From the NCBI GenBank assembly GCA_964504195.1, contig CAZDDI010000029.1, forward strand, positions 1 to 49,378: DNA of 49,378 bases. The letters run 5' to 3'. Shown piece by piece: positions 38,004 to 49,378 of the stretch. A model generated the notes under the pieces. It was not told where the DNA came from, made no database searches, and saw only the letters and a list, made by a program, of their open reading frames with translations. The stretch's first letter is position 1; the number at the start of each line of letters is the position of its first letter. Source of the DNA: CAZDDI01 sp964504195 (GTDB lineage Bacteria > Chloroflexota > Anaerolineae > B4-G1 > SLSP01). A program made the position numbers and the translations under genes.

Positions 38004-40847
38004 TTACCACGCTTCACGGAGAATCTGTGTGACCTTGCGCCGGACGGTGCTGCGTGCGCCCCACGCGGCACTGATGACACTTGCCAGGACGACCATAATC
38101 AGGATGGCGATGGTGGTTAGCCAATCGAAGGTGCCGCGCATGGGAACGTTGCGCATCATGTTATTGGTGATGTAGAAAAGATACCCTAACACTGTTCCGG
38201 CAGTCACCCCTGCCAGCGAAGCGCTCACAGTCATCATGACCGCTTCGAGTGCGAACGCGCCCACCAAGGCCCGGCGTGGCATTCCGATAGCCTTGAGCAT
38301 TCCAATCTCCATGCGGCGCACATAGACCGCCACATAGACCACGGCAAACACGCCAAAGATGCTGGTCACAAACGAGAGCGTGGTCATGATTAGCATTAAC
38401 ACGCGCATCGTGCGCATGGATTGCTCCGTGCTGCGAATATCCTCGGCGGTGGATTGAATCCAGAGAGCGGCGCGTTCCGAGAAGGTCTCACGTAGTGTCG
38501 TGACGATTTCGCTCTCGTTTGCGCCCGCAGCAGGCAATATCAGGACTTTGTAAAGGGCCATTTGGTCGCGCTCTACCGCAGAACAAAGGCCGGTCACACA
38601 AAAGTATCCATTGTTCGGGTCGTGCGTCAGGCGCAGATAGGTGTTTAGCGAAACAAAGCCGATGCTGGAACCGTCGCGGATGTAGTTTTGGTTACGCGAG
38701 AACGATTCGAAGCCAGGGATGCGCTCCAGCAATCCTACCACTTCCATCTCAACAATGTGATCCCGCCCGGCACCGGTGATGCGCACGATATCACCCACTC
38801 GCACGTCCATGTATTCAGCATAGCCCGCACTCAGGATGATCGTATCCGGCGCGCTCAAAATTGTATCAAACATCTCTGGCCCACCGGCTGCATACGTGGT
38901 TAAATCCGCATAGGCGACTCGGTAAAGGGGATCGGTCAACCCGTGGATTTGTACACGGGTCTGGCGTAACGTAACCCGGTTGGTCACGGAAGTTACATAG
39001 GCCTTCGAAAGCCCCACGACCTCCGCGATGCCGGGGATAGTGCGGAACTCATCCAGCGCGTCCGGGCGCAGGTTGTCGTCGGTGGCGCTATTGAACATGA
39101 AGCGTGCCCACGGGGAGATTTCCGCCGTAATCGGTGCGCCACTGCGAAATCGTGCATCGGTATCATAGTTGCGCTGCTCGAGGGCTGTCATCGTCCCCAG
39201 GAAGGTGGGCAAGGTGGCGCTGAAGACCACCATGAGCGAGATGACGGTGTTGCGCTGTTTGGCGCGGATGAGGTTCGGGCCGGCAAAGAATGCCAGGCGC
39301 GGCAGCACCGCCTCACTGAGCAGCACTAGAATGCGCTCGAAGGGCACGGTTAAAGCGTAAAAGAGCAGGCTGATGCCGATGACCAACAAGGCCAGACCGG
39401 TGAACAAGAAGATGCTGATGACCGCCTCATTCCCTTGTACGAAGAGATAGTTGGAGCCGATGAAGACCAACAGCCACATGACCGTCAACACCACCCCCGC
39501 GATGACAATGCGCATATCGAATTTGCGTGAGCGCAGCCGGGCCAGGTCTTCGATTTGCAGATTATCGGCGGAACCGGGGTTGATGGCGTACCGGATTTTG
39601 GTCCGCGCGGCTTTGCGCGCCGGAGCCAGCGCCGAGAGGAGCAATACCGTGCCTGCAATCACGGCGGTCTGTGCCATCGCAGCGGCGGTAATGGTCATCT
39701 TGAATGTCACACCCAGCTCCTCCATGCCGCCGCCGGATGTCGCAATCAACACATTGGCGATGGGCGCGATGACAAAGATGCTGAAGAGCTGCCCGACAAC
39801 AATACCCAATCCCACGCCTAGCAGTCCAATGAAGGCTACTTCGATCATTACCAACGCAAAGAGATGGTGTTGCTTGGCACCGAGGATGCGCAAAAAGGCC
39901 AGGTCGCGCCGCCGCTCTTCGACATTGGTGTTGATAATGGAATAAATCAGCAGACCCACTACGCCCATGACCAGAAGTCCATACACACTGCTGACCGAAC
40001 GTAAGATGGCGAAAGCCACATCGCTGTAATCCAATGCTTGCGCTTTTTCCAGGGCGAAAGTGTAGTCTGCGGCATCCGCACCCAAAGTCGCGTAGAGTTG
40101 CTCAGCAATGCGGCGCACGCGGAAGATAGCGGTTTGGGTGTTGGCAGAACTGTACACCGCCGAATCAAGCACTACCACCAGCCGTTCCGCCTGTCCTGAA
40201 ACTCCCAACCAATCCTGTACTGTTGCCACATTTGCCAGGATGCCGTTTTGGCTGCCGCCTCCTAAGCCTGTTGCCAACGCAATCCCGCTGACGGTGAAAC
40301 GTCGGTTGGCCCGGTTCACGCTATCCGCGGCGGGCAATTCTTGTCCCGTCATACGAGAGACCGGCAAGATGTAGCTCAGGTCAATTTCGTCGCCCACCTT
40401 CAACCCGAAGGTGTCAGCTGTGACCTGTAACACCACCACGCGGTTGCCTTCGAGATTGTACTCTCCTTCCAACATAGTGATTTGGCCCAGGTGATCTTCT
40501 GGAGCACGCGCTACCAGCGATGCGTTGCCCAACTGCGTTCCGCGTCGCACCTCCACGGTGGTCATAAAGCGGGGATAGATAGCCGTAATTGTCGGGTCTG
40601 CACCGGCCAGCGACGCTTGTACCGCCGCCACATCTACGAACTGGTCGGGGCTGGTATCTATACGCTGGATAGTGATGTCGTGCTCGCCCGCGAATCGTTC
40701 TACAATTTCTACGATTTGCCGTTGTAGCGACTCCACGCCGTTATTGAGTGAGACTAACATCGCTGAGACCACCAGCAGGGCCAGCACCATGATAGCAGTA
40801 CGGGCTTTGTGCCGGTTGAATCCTTTGAGCACATACTGCGTGATCAT
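38004..40847 (-). CDS. FtsX/MacB-type ABC transporter permease
   Basis: 947 aa. The ATG overlaps the ATPase stop (ATGA). One helix near 15-35 and a large outside domain, then a three-helix FtsX-type bundle (about 280-420), a further membrane block (about 455-520), a second outside domain and a terminal FtsX bundle (about 820-945, MRTMRVLMLIMTTLSFVTSI, VYVRRMEIGMLKAIGMPRRA). So two FtsX units are fused, as in lipoprotein-release and antimicrobial-peptide exporters. The conserved E-x-G-x-x-K-A-x-G coupling motif is EIGMLKAIG. The partner ATPase and adaptor are encoded on each side. Confidence 0.88.
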   Translation of the reverse strand: MITQYVLKGFNRHKARTAIMVLALLVVSAMLVSLNNGVESLQRQIVEIVERFAGEHDITIQRIDTSPDQFVDVAAVQASLAGADPTITAIYPRFMTTVEVRRGTQLGNASLVARAPEDHLGQITMLEGEYNLEGNRVVVLQVTADTFGLKVGDEIDLSYILPVSRMTGQELPAADSVNRANRRFTVSGIALATGLGGGSQNGILANVATVQDWLGVSGQAERLVVVLDSAVYSSANTQTAIFRVRRIAEQLYATLGADAADYTFALEKAQALDYSDVAFAILRSVSSVYGLLVMGVVGLLIYSIINTNVEERRRDLAFLRILGAKQHHLFALVMIEVAFIGLLGVGLGIVVGQLFSIFVIAPIANVLIATSGGGMEELGVTFKMTITAAAMAQTAVIAGTVLLLSALAPARKAARTKIRYAINPGSADNLQIEDLARLRSRKFDMRIVIAGVVLTVMWLLVFIGSNYLFVQGNEAVISIFLFTGLALLVIGISLLFYALTVPFERILVLLSEAVLPRLAFFAGPNLIRAKQRNTVISLMVVFSATLPTFLGTMTALEQRNYDTDARFRSGAPITAEISPWARFMFNSATDDNLRPDALDEFRTIPGIAEVVGLSKAYVTSVTNRVTLRQTRVQIHGLTDPLYRVAYADLTTYAAGGPEMFDTILSAPDTIILSAGYAEYMDVRVGDIVRITGAGRDHIVEMEVVGLLERIPGFESFSRNQNYIRDGSSIGFVSLNTYLRLTHDPNNGYFCVTGLCSAVERDQMALYKVLILPAAGANESEIVTTLRETFSERAALWIQSTAEDIRSTEQSMRTMRVLMLIMTTLSFVTSIFGVFAVVYVAVYVRRMEIGMLKAIGMPRRALVGAFALEAVMMTVSASLAGVTAGTVLGYLFYITNNMMRNVPMRGTFDWLTTIAILIMVVLASVISAAWGARSTVRRKVTQILREAW

Positions 40848-41566
40848 ACGGCTGCGCTCGCCTTGTCTTCGATGATTTTCCCATCACGCAGCTCGATCAA
40901 GCGACTGGCGAAGCGAGCCATGCGCGGATCGTGCGTGACATAGACAACTGTTGTTTTATGTTTGCGGTTGAGCGTAGCGACAATTTCCATCACTTCGAAG
41001 CCGGTTGTCGAGTCCAGGTCGCCAGTCACCTCGTCGCCGATGAGGATAGGCGGATCGTTGGCGAGGGCGCGGGCAATCGCGACGCGCTGCTGCTGACCGC
41101 CGGAGAGTTCGCTGGGATAGTGCTTGGCGCGATCTCCCAGGCCCACTTGTTCCAACAGCTGTTCGGCCTTACGTTGGCGATCACGGCGGGACGCACCGGC
41201 GAGCGCCAGTGGGACTTCTACATTCTCCAGGGCGGTGAAGTTCGCCAGCAGGTTGTAGTTTTGGAAGATAAACCCCATTTTCCGGAGACGCAGGTCGGCC
41301 AGTCGGTCTTCGGACAAGGCCACGATGTTTTCACCATCCACCATGATGTGTCCCCGACTAGGTTCTTCCAGCCCACCGATAATGTTGAGCAGCGTCGTCT
41401 TGCCGGAACCGCTCGGCCCCATCAAACACACCATCTCGCCGCGCTGCACGCTGAGCGTAATACCGCGCAGCGCTTGCACAGCTTCCTTGCCCATGAGGAA
41501 GGATTTGTGAATGTTGGTGATTTCAATCAAGGTGTCCGATGCTGTTGGCTCTTGTTTTGCTACCAT
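40844..41566 (-). CDS. MacB/LolD-type ABC transporter ATPase
   Basis: 240 aa, first gene of the three-gene exporter operon. Walker A GPSGSGKTT, Q-loop GFIFQNYNLL, signature LSGGQQQRVAIARAL, H-loop YVTHD. The Walker B region reads ILIGDEVTGDLDS; the usual Pro in DEPTG is Val here. The GGLEEPSRGHIMVDGENI segment is typical for FtsX partners. A TATACA box lies about 30 bases upstream, directly at the edge of element B3. Confidence 0.92.
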   Translation of the reverse strand: MVAKQEPTASDTLIEITNIHKSFLMGKEAVQALRGITLSVQRGEMVCLMGPSGSGKTTLLNIIGGLEEPSRGHIMVDGENIVALSEDRLADLRLRKMGFIFQNYNLLANFTALENVEVPLALAGASRRDRQRKAEQLLEQVGLGDRAKHYPSELSGGQQQRVAIARALANDPPILIGDEVTGDLDSTTGFEVMEIVATLNRKHKTTVVYVTHDPRMARFASRLIELRDGKIIEDKASAAV

Positions 41567-41607
41567 TTGAGTATCCTTTGCTCTCTATTGTGCTCGTGAA
41601 ATGTATA

Positions 41608-41764
41608 CTCAGTAGATCACAGGTTTAATGAATTAGGGGTAATGGGCTTGCCTGCCGTCCACGAATCTGAGCACGAATACACGAATTTACCTTAACAAGC
41701 GTTTATTTGTGTATTCGTGGCCCTATTCGTGGACGGCCCACACCGCAGATTCGTGATCTACTGA
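41608..41764. repeat. Family B element, full copy B3
   Basis: 157 bp with ends CTCAGTAGATCACAGG and TTCGTGATCTACTGA. The interior CTGCCGTCCACGAATCTG and TATTCGTGGCCCTATTCG matches B2. Its left edge abuts the -10 region of the exporter operon promoter. Confidence 0.82.
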
Positions 41765-41799
41765 TACTGGTCAATAGTTGTTCAAATTTGCATTCTGTT

Positions 41800-41917
41800 T
41801 GTCATTGCGAGCCGTCTGCGGCGTCCATGTGTCTGCGAATGGCGCAATCTCAACCACGAACGAGATTGCGCTGTTCGCAGACGAACGGATGTTGCCCAGA
41901 CTTGGCTTGCAATGACA
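41800..41917 (+). repeat. Family C element, copy C2
   Basis: 118 bp core from TGTCATTGCGAGCCGTCTGC to GGCTTGCAATGACA, with GCGCAATCTCAACCACG facing GAGATTGCGC. It lies 35 bases beyond element B3, in the same order (B then C) as at 30471-30752. Confidence 0.8.
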
Positions 41918-42421
41918 GGGCCGGGTTACTAGCCTTTGACCACTACCGCAATGTGTGAAAGGAAATCGCACAGCTACTTTATCTGTTACCATATATCAAA
42001 CGTAACTACTGAAGAATTTATTCGGTTCAGATGCCAAGAAACTGGGCGGAATTGGAGACTGGTGAAGGGGATGTGCCTCTTCACCAAAAACTTCCCTGAA
42101 ATATCCGTTTGTCTCTCGGTTTTCTCCTACCCCATCATAGTATAATTGTACTAAAATGAAAAGTAGTTCCCCGGTGCAACGCACTTGAGAATTTTTGTAG
42201 ACACGGCTTTGCATGGATTCTACGGATAAGAACCCCAAAATCTATCTAATCCGTAAAAACCGTGTCCCGAATCTGTGAATAAAATCAGACGGCAACTTGC
42301 GTTAGACACTTGACTCACTAGCCGTGCTCGTAACCTAAGGAGGTGCTAGTCACAATCAATAGGACGAACACCCTCGGGAACTTAGTTTTATCGCACCAAT
42401 ATTCCACAAAGGAGACACACG
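41918..42421 (+). promoter_or_regulatory. Upstream region of the first GH16 gene: -10 box and long structured leader
   Basis: No credible gene is seen. A perfect TATAAT lies at 42140-42145 (-35 unclear), implying a leader of about 270 bases. Inside the leader an interrupted hairpin spans 42200-42266 (GACACGG with CCGTGTC, inner ACGGAT with ATCCGT). An AAGGAGGTG at about 42338 has no start codon at the right distance; the working ribosome-binding site is AAAGGAG near 42409. Confidence 0.45.
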
Positions 42422-46108
<3,687 letters not shown>

Positions 46109-46123
46109 TGCTGGTATAACCTC

Positions 46124-46165
46124 GGCTTTCCCCGTCATGCGGTATCTGCGCTGACGGGGAAAGCC
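46124..46165. terminator. Perfect 14-bp hairpin after the GH16 gene
   Basis: GGCTTTCCCCGTCA (46124-46137) and TGACGGGGAAAGCC (46152-46165), starting 15 bases after the stop. No T-run follows, but the stem is strong and well placed to end the transcript. Confidence 0.6.
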
Positions 46166-46199
46166 ACAGGGCTACTATCACTCAGGTTCAAACTCTATT

Positions 46200-46317
46200 T
46201 GTCATCGTGAGCCGCGTCTGCGCGGCATCTGTTCGTCTCCGAACGGCGCAATCTCGTTCCTGGTTGAGATTGCGCCATTTGCAGACGAATGGACGCCGCA
46301 GACGGCTTGCAATGACA
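46200..46317 (+). repeat. Family C element, copy C3
   Basis: 118 bp core from TGTCATCGTGAGCC to GGCTTGCAATGACA. The left flank CTCAGGTTCAAACTCTATT and right flank AAGGCTAAGTAGTTGC match those of C4. It lies between the two GH16 genes. Confidence 0.8.
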
Positions 46318-46385
46318 AGGCTAAGTAGTTGCCTTTTACAAAACCTTCCAATTAACCACCTTATTGTCAGATTATGGTGTACAAT

Positions 46386-47549
46386 ATGAATATGAAGAAC
46401 ATTACACGTTTGAGCATTGCTCTTATCCTTGTCATCGTTGTGATTTTAGTAGGATTGTGGATACGCTTACGTCCGTCTCCCGACCCAGCCGCCCGCCCTG
46501 GCTGGGAATTAGTTTGGCGTGATGAATTCGACGGCGAGACGCTCGACCCTGCCAACTGGACGTTCGACATCGGTGGGCACGGCTGGGGCAATAACGAGCT
46601 GCAAGCCTACACCGACCGCCCCGAAAATGTCCGCGTGGAGGATGGCCTGCTGATCATCGAGGCGCGCGCGGAGCCGTTTGTGCGCCGTAACTACACGTCC
46701 GGGCGCATCAAAACGCAGGGCTTGTATGCCTGGACCTATGGTCGCTTTGAGGCGCGGATGCAGCTGCCCTATGGCAACGGTATCTGGCCCGCCTTCTGGA
46801 TGCTCGGCGCGGACATCACGGAAACGCCCTGGCCCGCTTGCGGCGAGATTGACATCATGGAGTATATCGGGCGTCAACCCAACCGCATTCACGGAACAGT
46901 GCATGGGCCGGGCTACTCCGGCAGCGGGGGTGTGGGACATTACACCACTGTTTCGGATGTATCCGAGACGTTTCATGTCTATGCCGTCGAGTGGGAGCCG
47001 GAGGAGATCCGCTGGTATGTGGATGACGTGCAGTATTTCCGTATCACGCCGGAGAGCGTGCGCGGGACGTGGGTCTACGATCACCCATTCTTTCTGCTGA
47101 TCAACCTGGCAGTGGGCGGTGAATGGCCTGGCCCACCGGATGATACGACCGTCTTCCCCCAGTTCCTCAAAGTGGATTACCTCCGCGTGTACCAGCGGCC
47201 CGATATGGTAGAAGCCACCACCGAGCGCGGGGTGATGCACCTGGGCGATGTCGTCGTTACTGCGCAGGAGAACGCCGATGGGACGTGGCAGGCCGTCACG
47301 GTTGTCATTGTTGTAGACGCTGACGGTAATCCGGTGGCCGATACCAGAGTCGTGGGCGGCTGGGTCGGTGCGATCCGGCGTGGTGAAACTGAAGGACTTA
47401 CCGATGCGAACGGGGTCATCACCCTACACTCTGAGCCGAGCGAGCGGCGCGGCGAAGTCACCTTCTGCGTCACCAATGTCACCCGCGCGGGCTTCACCTA
47501 CGATAAAGAGGCTAACGCGCGGAATTGCGATAAAATCACAGTGGAGTAG
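46386..47549 (+). CDS. Membrane-anchored GH16 glycoside hydrolase
   Basis: 387 aa from ATG 46386; ATGs at 46374 and 46392 are alternatives and no ribosome-binding site is clear. A single N-terminal helix (about 7-27) anchors or exports it. GH16 domain about 38-272: WRDEFDGETLDPANWTFDIG, WGNNELQAYT, then the catalytic CGEIDIMEY (Glu154, Asp156, Glu159), HGTVHGPGYSG and WYVDDVQYF. A bacterial Ig-like module follows (about 280-387). It is about half identical to the GH16 domain of the preceding gene by eye, so the two probably arose by duplication within this lineage. A -10-like TACAAT overlaps the start region. Confidence 0.88.
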   Translation: MNMKNITRLSIALILVIVVILVGLWIRLRPSPDPAARPGWELVWRDEFDGETLDPANWTFDIGGHGWGNNELQAYTDRPENVRVEDGLLIIEARAEPFVRRNYTSGRIKTQGLYAWTYGRFEARMQLPYGNGIWPAFWMLGADITETPWPACGEIDIMEYIGRQPNRIHGTVHGPGYSGSGGVGHYTTVSDVSETFHVYAVEWEPEEIRWYVDDVQYFRITPESVRGTWVYDHPFFLLINLAVGGEWPGPPDDTTVFPQFLKVDYLRVYQRPDMVEATTERGVMHLGDVVVTAQENADGTWQAVTVVIVVDADGNPVADTRVVGGWVGAIRRGETEGLTDANGVITLHSEPSERRGEVTFCVTNVTRAGFTYDKEANARNCDKITVE

Positions 47550-47628
47550 TAGTGAGCAGTTCGTGAGAGCAGTGAGCTGTGGAATCTACACTGCTCTCCG
47601 TTCACTAATCACTGCTCTCCCATCACTA
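47550..47628. repeat. GAGCAGTG-unit inverted repeat before the aldo-keto reductase
   Basis: TAGTGA (47550-47555) and GAGAGCAGTG (47565-47574) face CACTGCTCTC twice (47589-47598 and 47610-47619) and TCACTA (47623-47628). It ends just before the AAGGAG ribosome-binding site of the next gene. Confidence 0.65.
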
Positions 47629-47643
47629 TTTAAGGAGAAAACT

Positions 47644-48621
47644 ATGGAAAACAAACTCAACTACCGCCGACTCGGCAAGAGCGGCATGATGGTCAGTGAA
47701 ATTGGGATGGGACTCTGGGCCGCCGGCGGCGATGCCTGGGGCGCGACAGATGATCAGCAAGTGCTGGATGCGGTGGATTACGCGCTCGATGCGGGTATCA
47801 ACTTCTTCGATACTGCCGATGTCTACGGCAACGGCCACAGCGAGGCACTGCTCGGCCAGGCGATGCAGGGGCGCCGCGACCGGTTCATCGTAGCAACCAA
47901 GATCGGTTGGTTGGACTTCGATGGGGAGAAGGGCCAGAGCGCCTATACCACCCCCGCCAAACTTATCGCGGGCGTGGAAAGCAATCTGCAACGGCTGGAT
48001 ACTGACTATGTGGACATCATTCAGAGCCACATTGATTTCCGCGACCCGACAATGGAGGCCTTCTTGGAAGGTTTCCAAAAGTTGCAGCGCGATGGCAAGG
48101 TGCGGGCCTACGGCGTGAGCACCAGTAATTTCGCGTACTTGGAAGCTTTTAACGCCGATGGCAACTGCGCCACGCTGCAAATTGATTACAGCATCCTCAA
48201 CCGCACCTCGGAGGCCGATAGCCTGCCCTATTGCCAGGAACACAGTATCGGTGTCATCGTGCGCGGCGCACTGGCGATGGGCATTCTCACGGGCAAGTTC
48301 ACGCCGGAGACGCGCTTCAGTGAGGGCGATTTCCGCGCCCGCTGGCACGAGAACCCGGACGAGTACCAGGTCTTCCTGAATGATCTCAAAAAGGTAGATG
48401 CGTTGCGTCCGCTGGCGGAGGGCCGCACGCTGGCGCAGCTCGCGTTGCAATTCACACTGGCACATCCAGCAATCACAACCGTAATTCCCGGTGTTAAGAA
48501 CGTGGCGCAGATGGAGGCCAATCTGAAAGCCGGGCTGCTGCCGCCGCTTACCGCCGAAGCATTGGCGCCTATCGAAGCCATCGTTCCGGCAGGCGGTGGG
48601 CGCAAAATCTGGCCGGCGTGA
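47644..48621 (+). CDS. Aldo-keto reductase
   Basis: 325 aa from ATG 47644, after TAAGGAGAAA. TIM-barrel NADPH-dependent reductase. The tetrad is visible: Asp and Tyr in INFFDTADVYGNGHSE, Lys in RFIVATKIGWL, His in VDIIQSHIDFRDP. Cofactor loop TTVIPGVKNVAQMEANL at the C-terminal end. It belongs to the bacterial AKR branch acting on aldehydes, ketosugars or similar; the substrate is unknown. No ferredoxin-like C-terminal extension is present. The open frame upstream runs back into the GH16 gene and is not coding. Confidence 0.9.
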   Translation: MENKLNYRRLGKSGMMVSEIGMGLWAAGGDAWGATDDQQVLDAVDYALDAGINFFDTADVYGNGHSEALLGQAMQGRRDRFIVATKIGWLDFDGEKGQSAYTTPAKLIAGVESNLQRLDTDYVDIIQSHIDFRDPTMEAFLEGFQKLQRDGKVRAYGVSTSNFAYLEAFNADGNCATLQIDYSILNRTSEADSLPYCQEHSIGVIVRGALAMGILTGKFTPETRFSEGDFRARWHENPDEYQVFLNDLKKVDALRPLAEGRTLAQLALQFTLAHPAITTVIPGVKNVAQMEANLKAGLLPPLTAEALAPIEAIVPAGGGRKIWPA

Positions 48622-48681
48622 AGCCGTTACATAGGTGCTCCCCCGCTTAAAAAAACTCCCCAGTATCTATTCCTAAGTTTC

Positions 48682-48768
48682 ACCATTGGTTGAGCCTGCC
48701 GAAACCGATTTCAGATTTCAGTAGGCTCGACCAATGCCAGAATTTTAGAATATATAACTCAAGTTGCC
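48682..48768 (+). repeat. Family D element, copy D4
   Basis: ATTGGTTGAGCCTGCCGAAACC, then CAGTAGGCTCGACCAAT, CCAGAATTTTAGAATAT and CAAGTTGCC. Same word order as D1. The word TGTAGTGTGTAGCGACGC follows at 48772-48789, identical to 4492-4509. Confidence 0.65.
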
Positions 48769-48874
48769 GCCTGTAGTGTGTAGCGACGCCTTTAGGTGTT
48801 TTGGTGCTGTAAGAAACGGCTGAAGCTGCCACTACCAATCCATTTTGTCCCTTGAATAGCTAATTGGCTTGTCG

Positions 48875-49025
48875 CTACTCAGGTTCAAACTTTATCTGTC
48901 ATTGCGAACCGTCTGCGGCATCCGTTCGCAAGCGAACGGCGCAATCTTGTTCATAGTTGAGATTGCGCCATTCGCAGACGAATGGACGCCACGGAGACGT
49001 GGCTTGCAATGACAAGGCCGAGTAG
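48875..49025 (+). repeat. Family C element, copy C4, with outer ends
   Basis: Core TGTCATTGCGAACC (48897-) to GGCTTGCAATGACA (to 49014), 118 bp. Outside the core, CTACTCAGGTTCAAACTTTA and CCGAGTAG form an outer inverted pair (CTACTCAGG/CCGAGTAG), giving about 151 bp in total. C4 is the best copy for defining the element ends. Confidence 0.78.
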
Positions 49026-49201
49026 TTACATTGGCTTAATGAAAAGTGCAAGCTAGCAACTTGGATTAAAGGTATGTGTGTGACCACAAGACTTTCACAG
49101 TGCTGCTTTGTGGTTTACCCCAAACAAACAAGAGTCGTAACACTTGCATAAACTTGTTCCATAATTGTCTGCCGTACATTTTCCAAGCGCATTCAGTTTT
49201 A

Positions 49202-49268
49202 GCCACGAATTAGCACGAATTTTACGAATTTCTTATTGTTTTCATGTTAATTCAAGTGAATTCGTGGC
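49202..49268. repeat. CACGAATT-unit inverted repeat
   Basis: GCCACGAATT (49202-49211) with further units AGCACGAATT and TTACGAATT faces AATTCGTGGC (49259-49268). The unit recurs inside family B (CCACGAAT ... ATTCGTGG), linking the two groups. Confidence 0.6.
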
Positions 49269-49378
49269 AAAAATCTACAGTGTACGGTAGTAAATTCCAT
49301 GAAACATTTTTGGAGAACATACGATGACTCCCCTGAAAAAAGGTGGCGCTAGGCATGAAATATGGTATAATATACCAA
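49269..49378 (+). other. Window end: possible start of a gene or promoter
   Basis: An ATG at 49324 after TTGGAGAA opens MTPLKKGGARHEIWYNIP to the window edge, too short to assign. The last bases hold TGGTATAATATACCA (49363-49377), a perfect seven-base inverted repeat around TATAAT, which could be a -10 box under operator control. The two readings exclude each other unless the gene lies further on. Confidence 0.25.

Overview
The window looks like a chromosomal fragment of a Chloroflexota bacterium, probably Anaerolineae- or Caldilineae-like. This is inferred from overall gene character: moderately GC-rich genes with good Shine-Dalgarno sites, exported proteins with Thr/Pro-rich linkers, a secreted protein ending in the IYLPIV-type tail I associate with this phylum, RecF next to RsmG, and intergenic regions packed with small palindromic repeats. 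No ribosomal RNA, phage, transposase or CRISPR array is visible. Most genes are ordinary chromosomal ones; the intergenic DNA is the unusual part.

Layout. 0.4-2.8 kb: a large modular peptidoglycan hydrolase (M15 peptidase, two peptidoglycan-binding repeats, lysozyme-like end) with an N-terminal motif like that of contractile-injection-system cargo. 3.1-8.7 kb: recF, rsmG with a frameshifted small gene behind it, an antitoxin gene broken by an in-frame stop, then the overlapping run M42 peptidase / membrane protein / truD. 8.9-11.8 kb: two lipoproteins. 12.2-16.4 kb (minus strand): an ABC-F ATPase with an apparent attenuator leader (short upstream ORF plus intrinsic terminator), a NUDIX hydrolase and aspS. 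16.6-18.6 kb: ferredoxin and a MOCOS-like class V aminotransferase. 18.7-23.0 kb (minus): tRNA-Gly, tRNA-CAU and prfA, then a methyltransferase with a USP/DUF389/SH3 protein. 23.2-25.5 kb: a roadblock protein and urocanase. 25.6-29.0 kb (minus): ArsR-like regulator, PLDc_N peptide, ABC ATPase, and a YhfC-type protease fused to an ABC-2 permease. 29.3-35.5 kb: RpiR-type regulator, a GlmS-like enzyme, YbjN-like protein, FucI/AraA-like protein and Wzz-like protein. 35.6-41.6 kb: glutaredoxin, a zincin-like protein, and a MacAB-like export operon. 42.4-48.6 kb: two GH16 glycosidases and an aldo-keto reductase.

Four families of 70-160 bp palindromic, MITE-like elements, here called A to D, occupy the intergenic gaps (16 copies in all). 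A second layer consists of inverted repeats whose arms are built from short tandem units, several of them directly upstream of ribosome-binding sites. The signals I rate highest are these element families (including a nested A/B/C composite at 30.4-30.75 kb), the putative ribosome-sensing leader of the ABC-F gene, the GH16 domain apparently inserted inside a carbohydrate-binding module, the intramembrane-protease/ABC-permease fusion with a self-regulating ArsR operator, and the injection-cargo-like peptidoglycan hydrolase. All calls come from reading the sequence; no database search was run.
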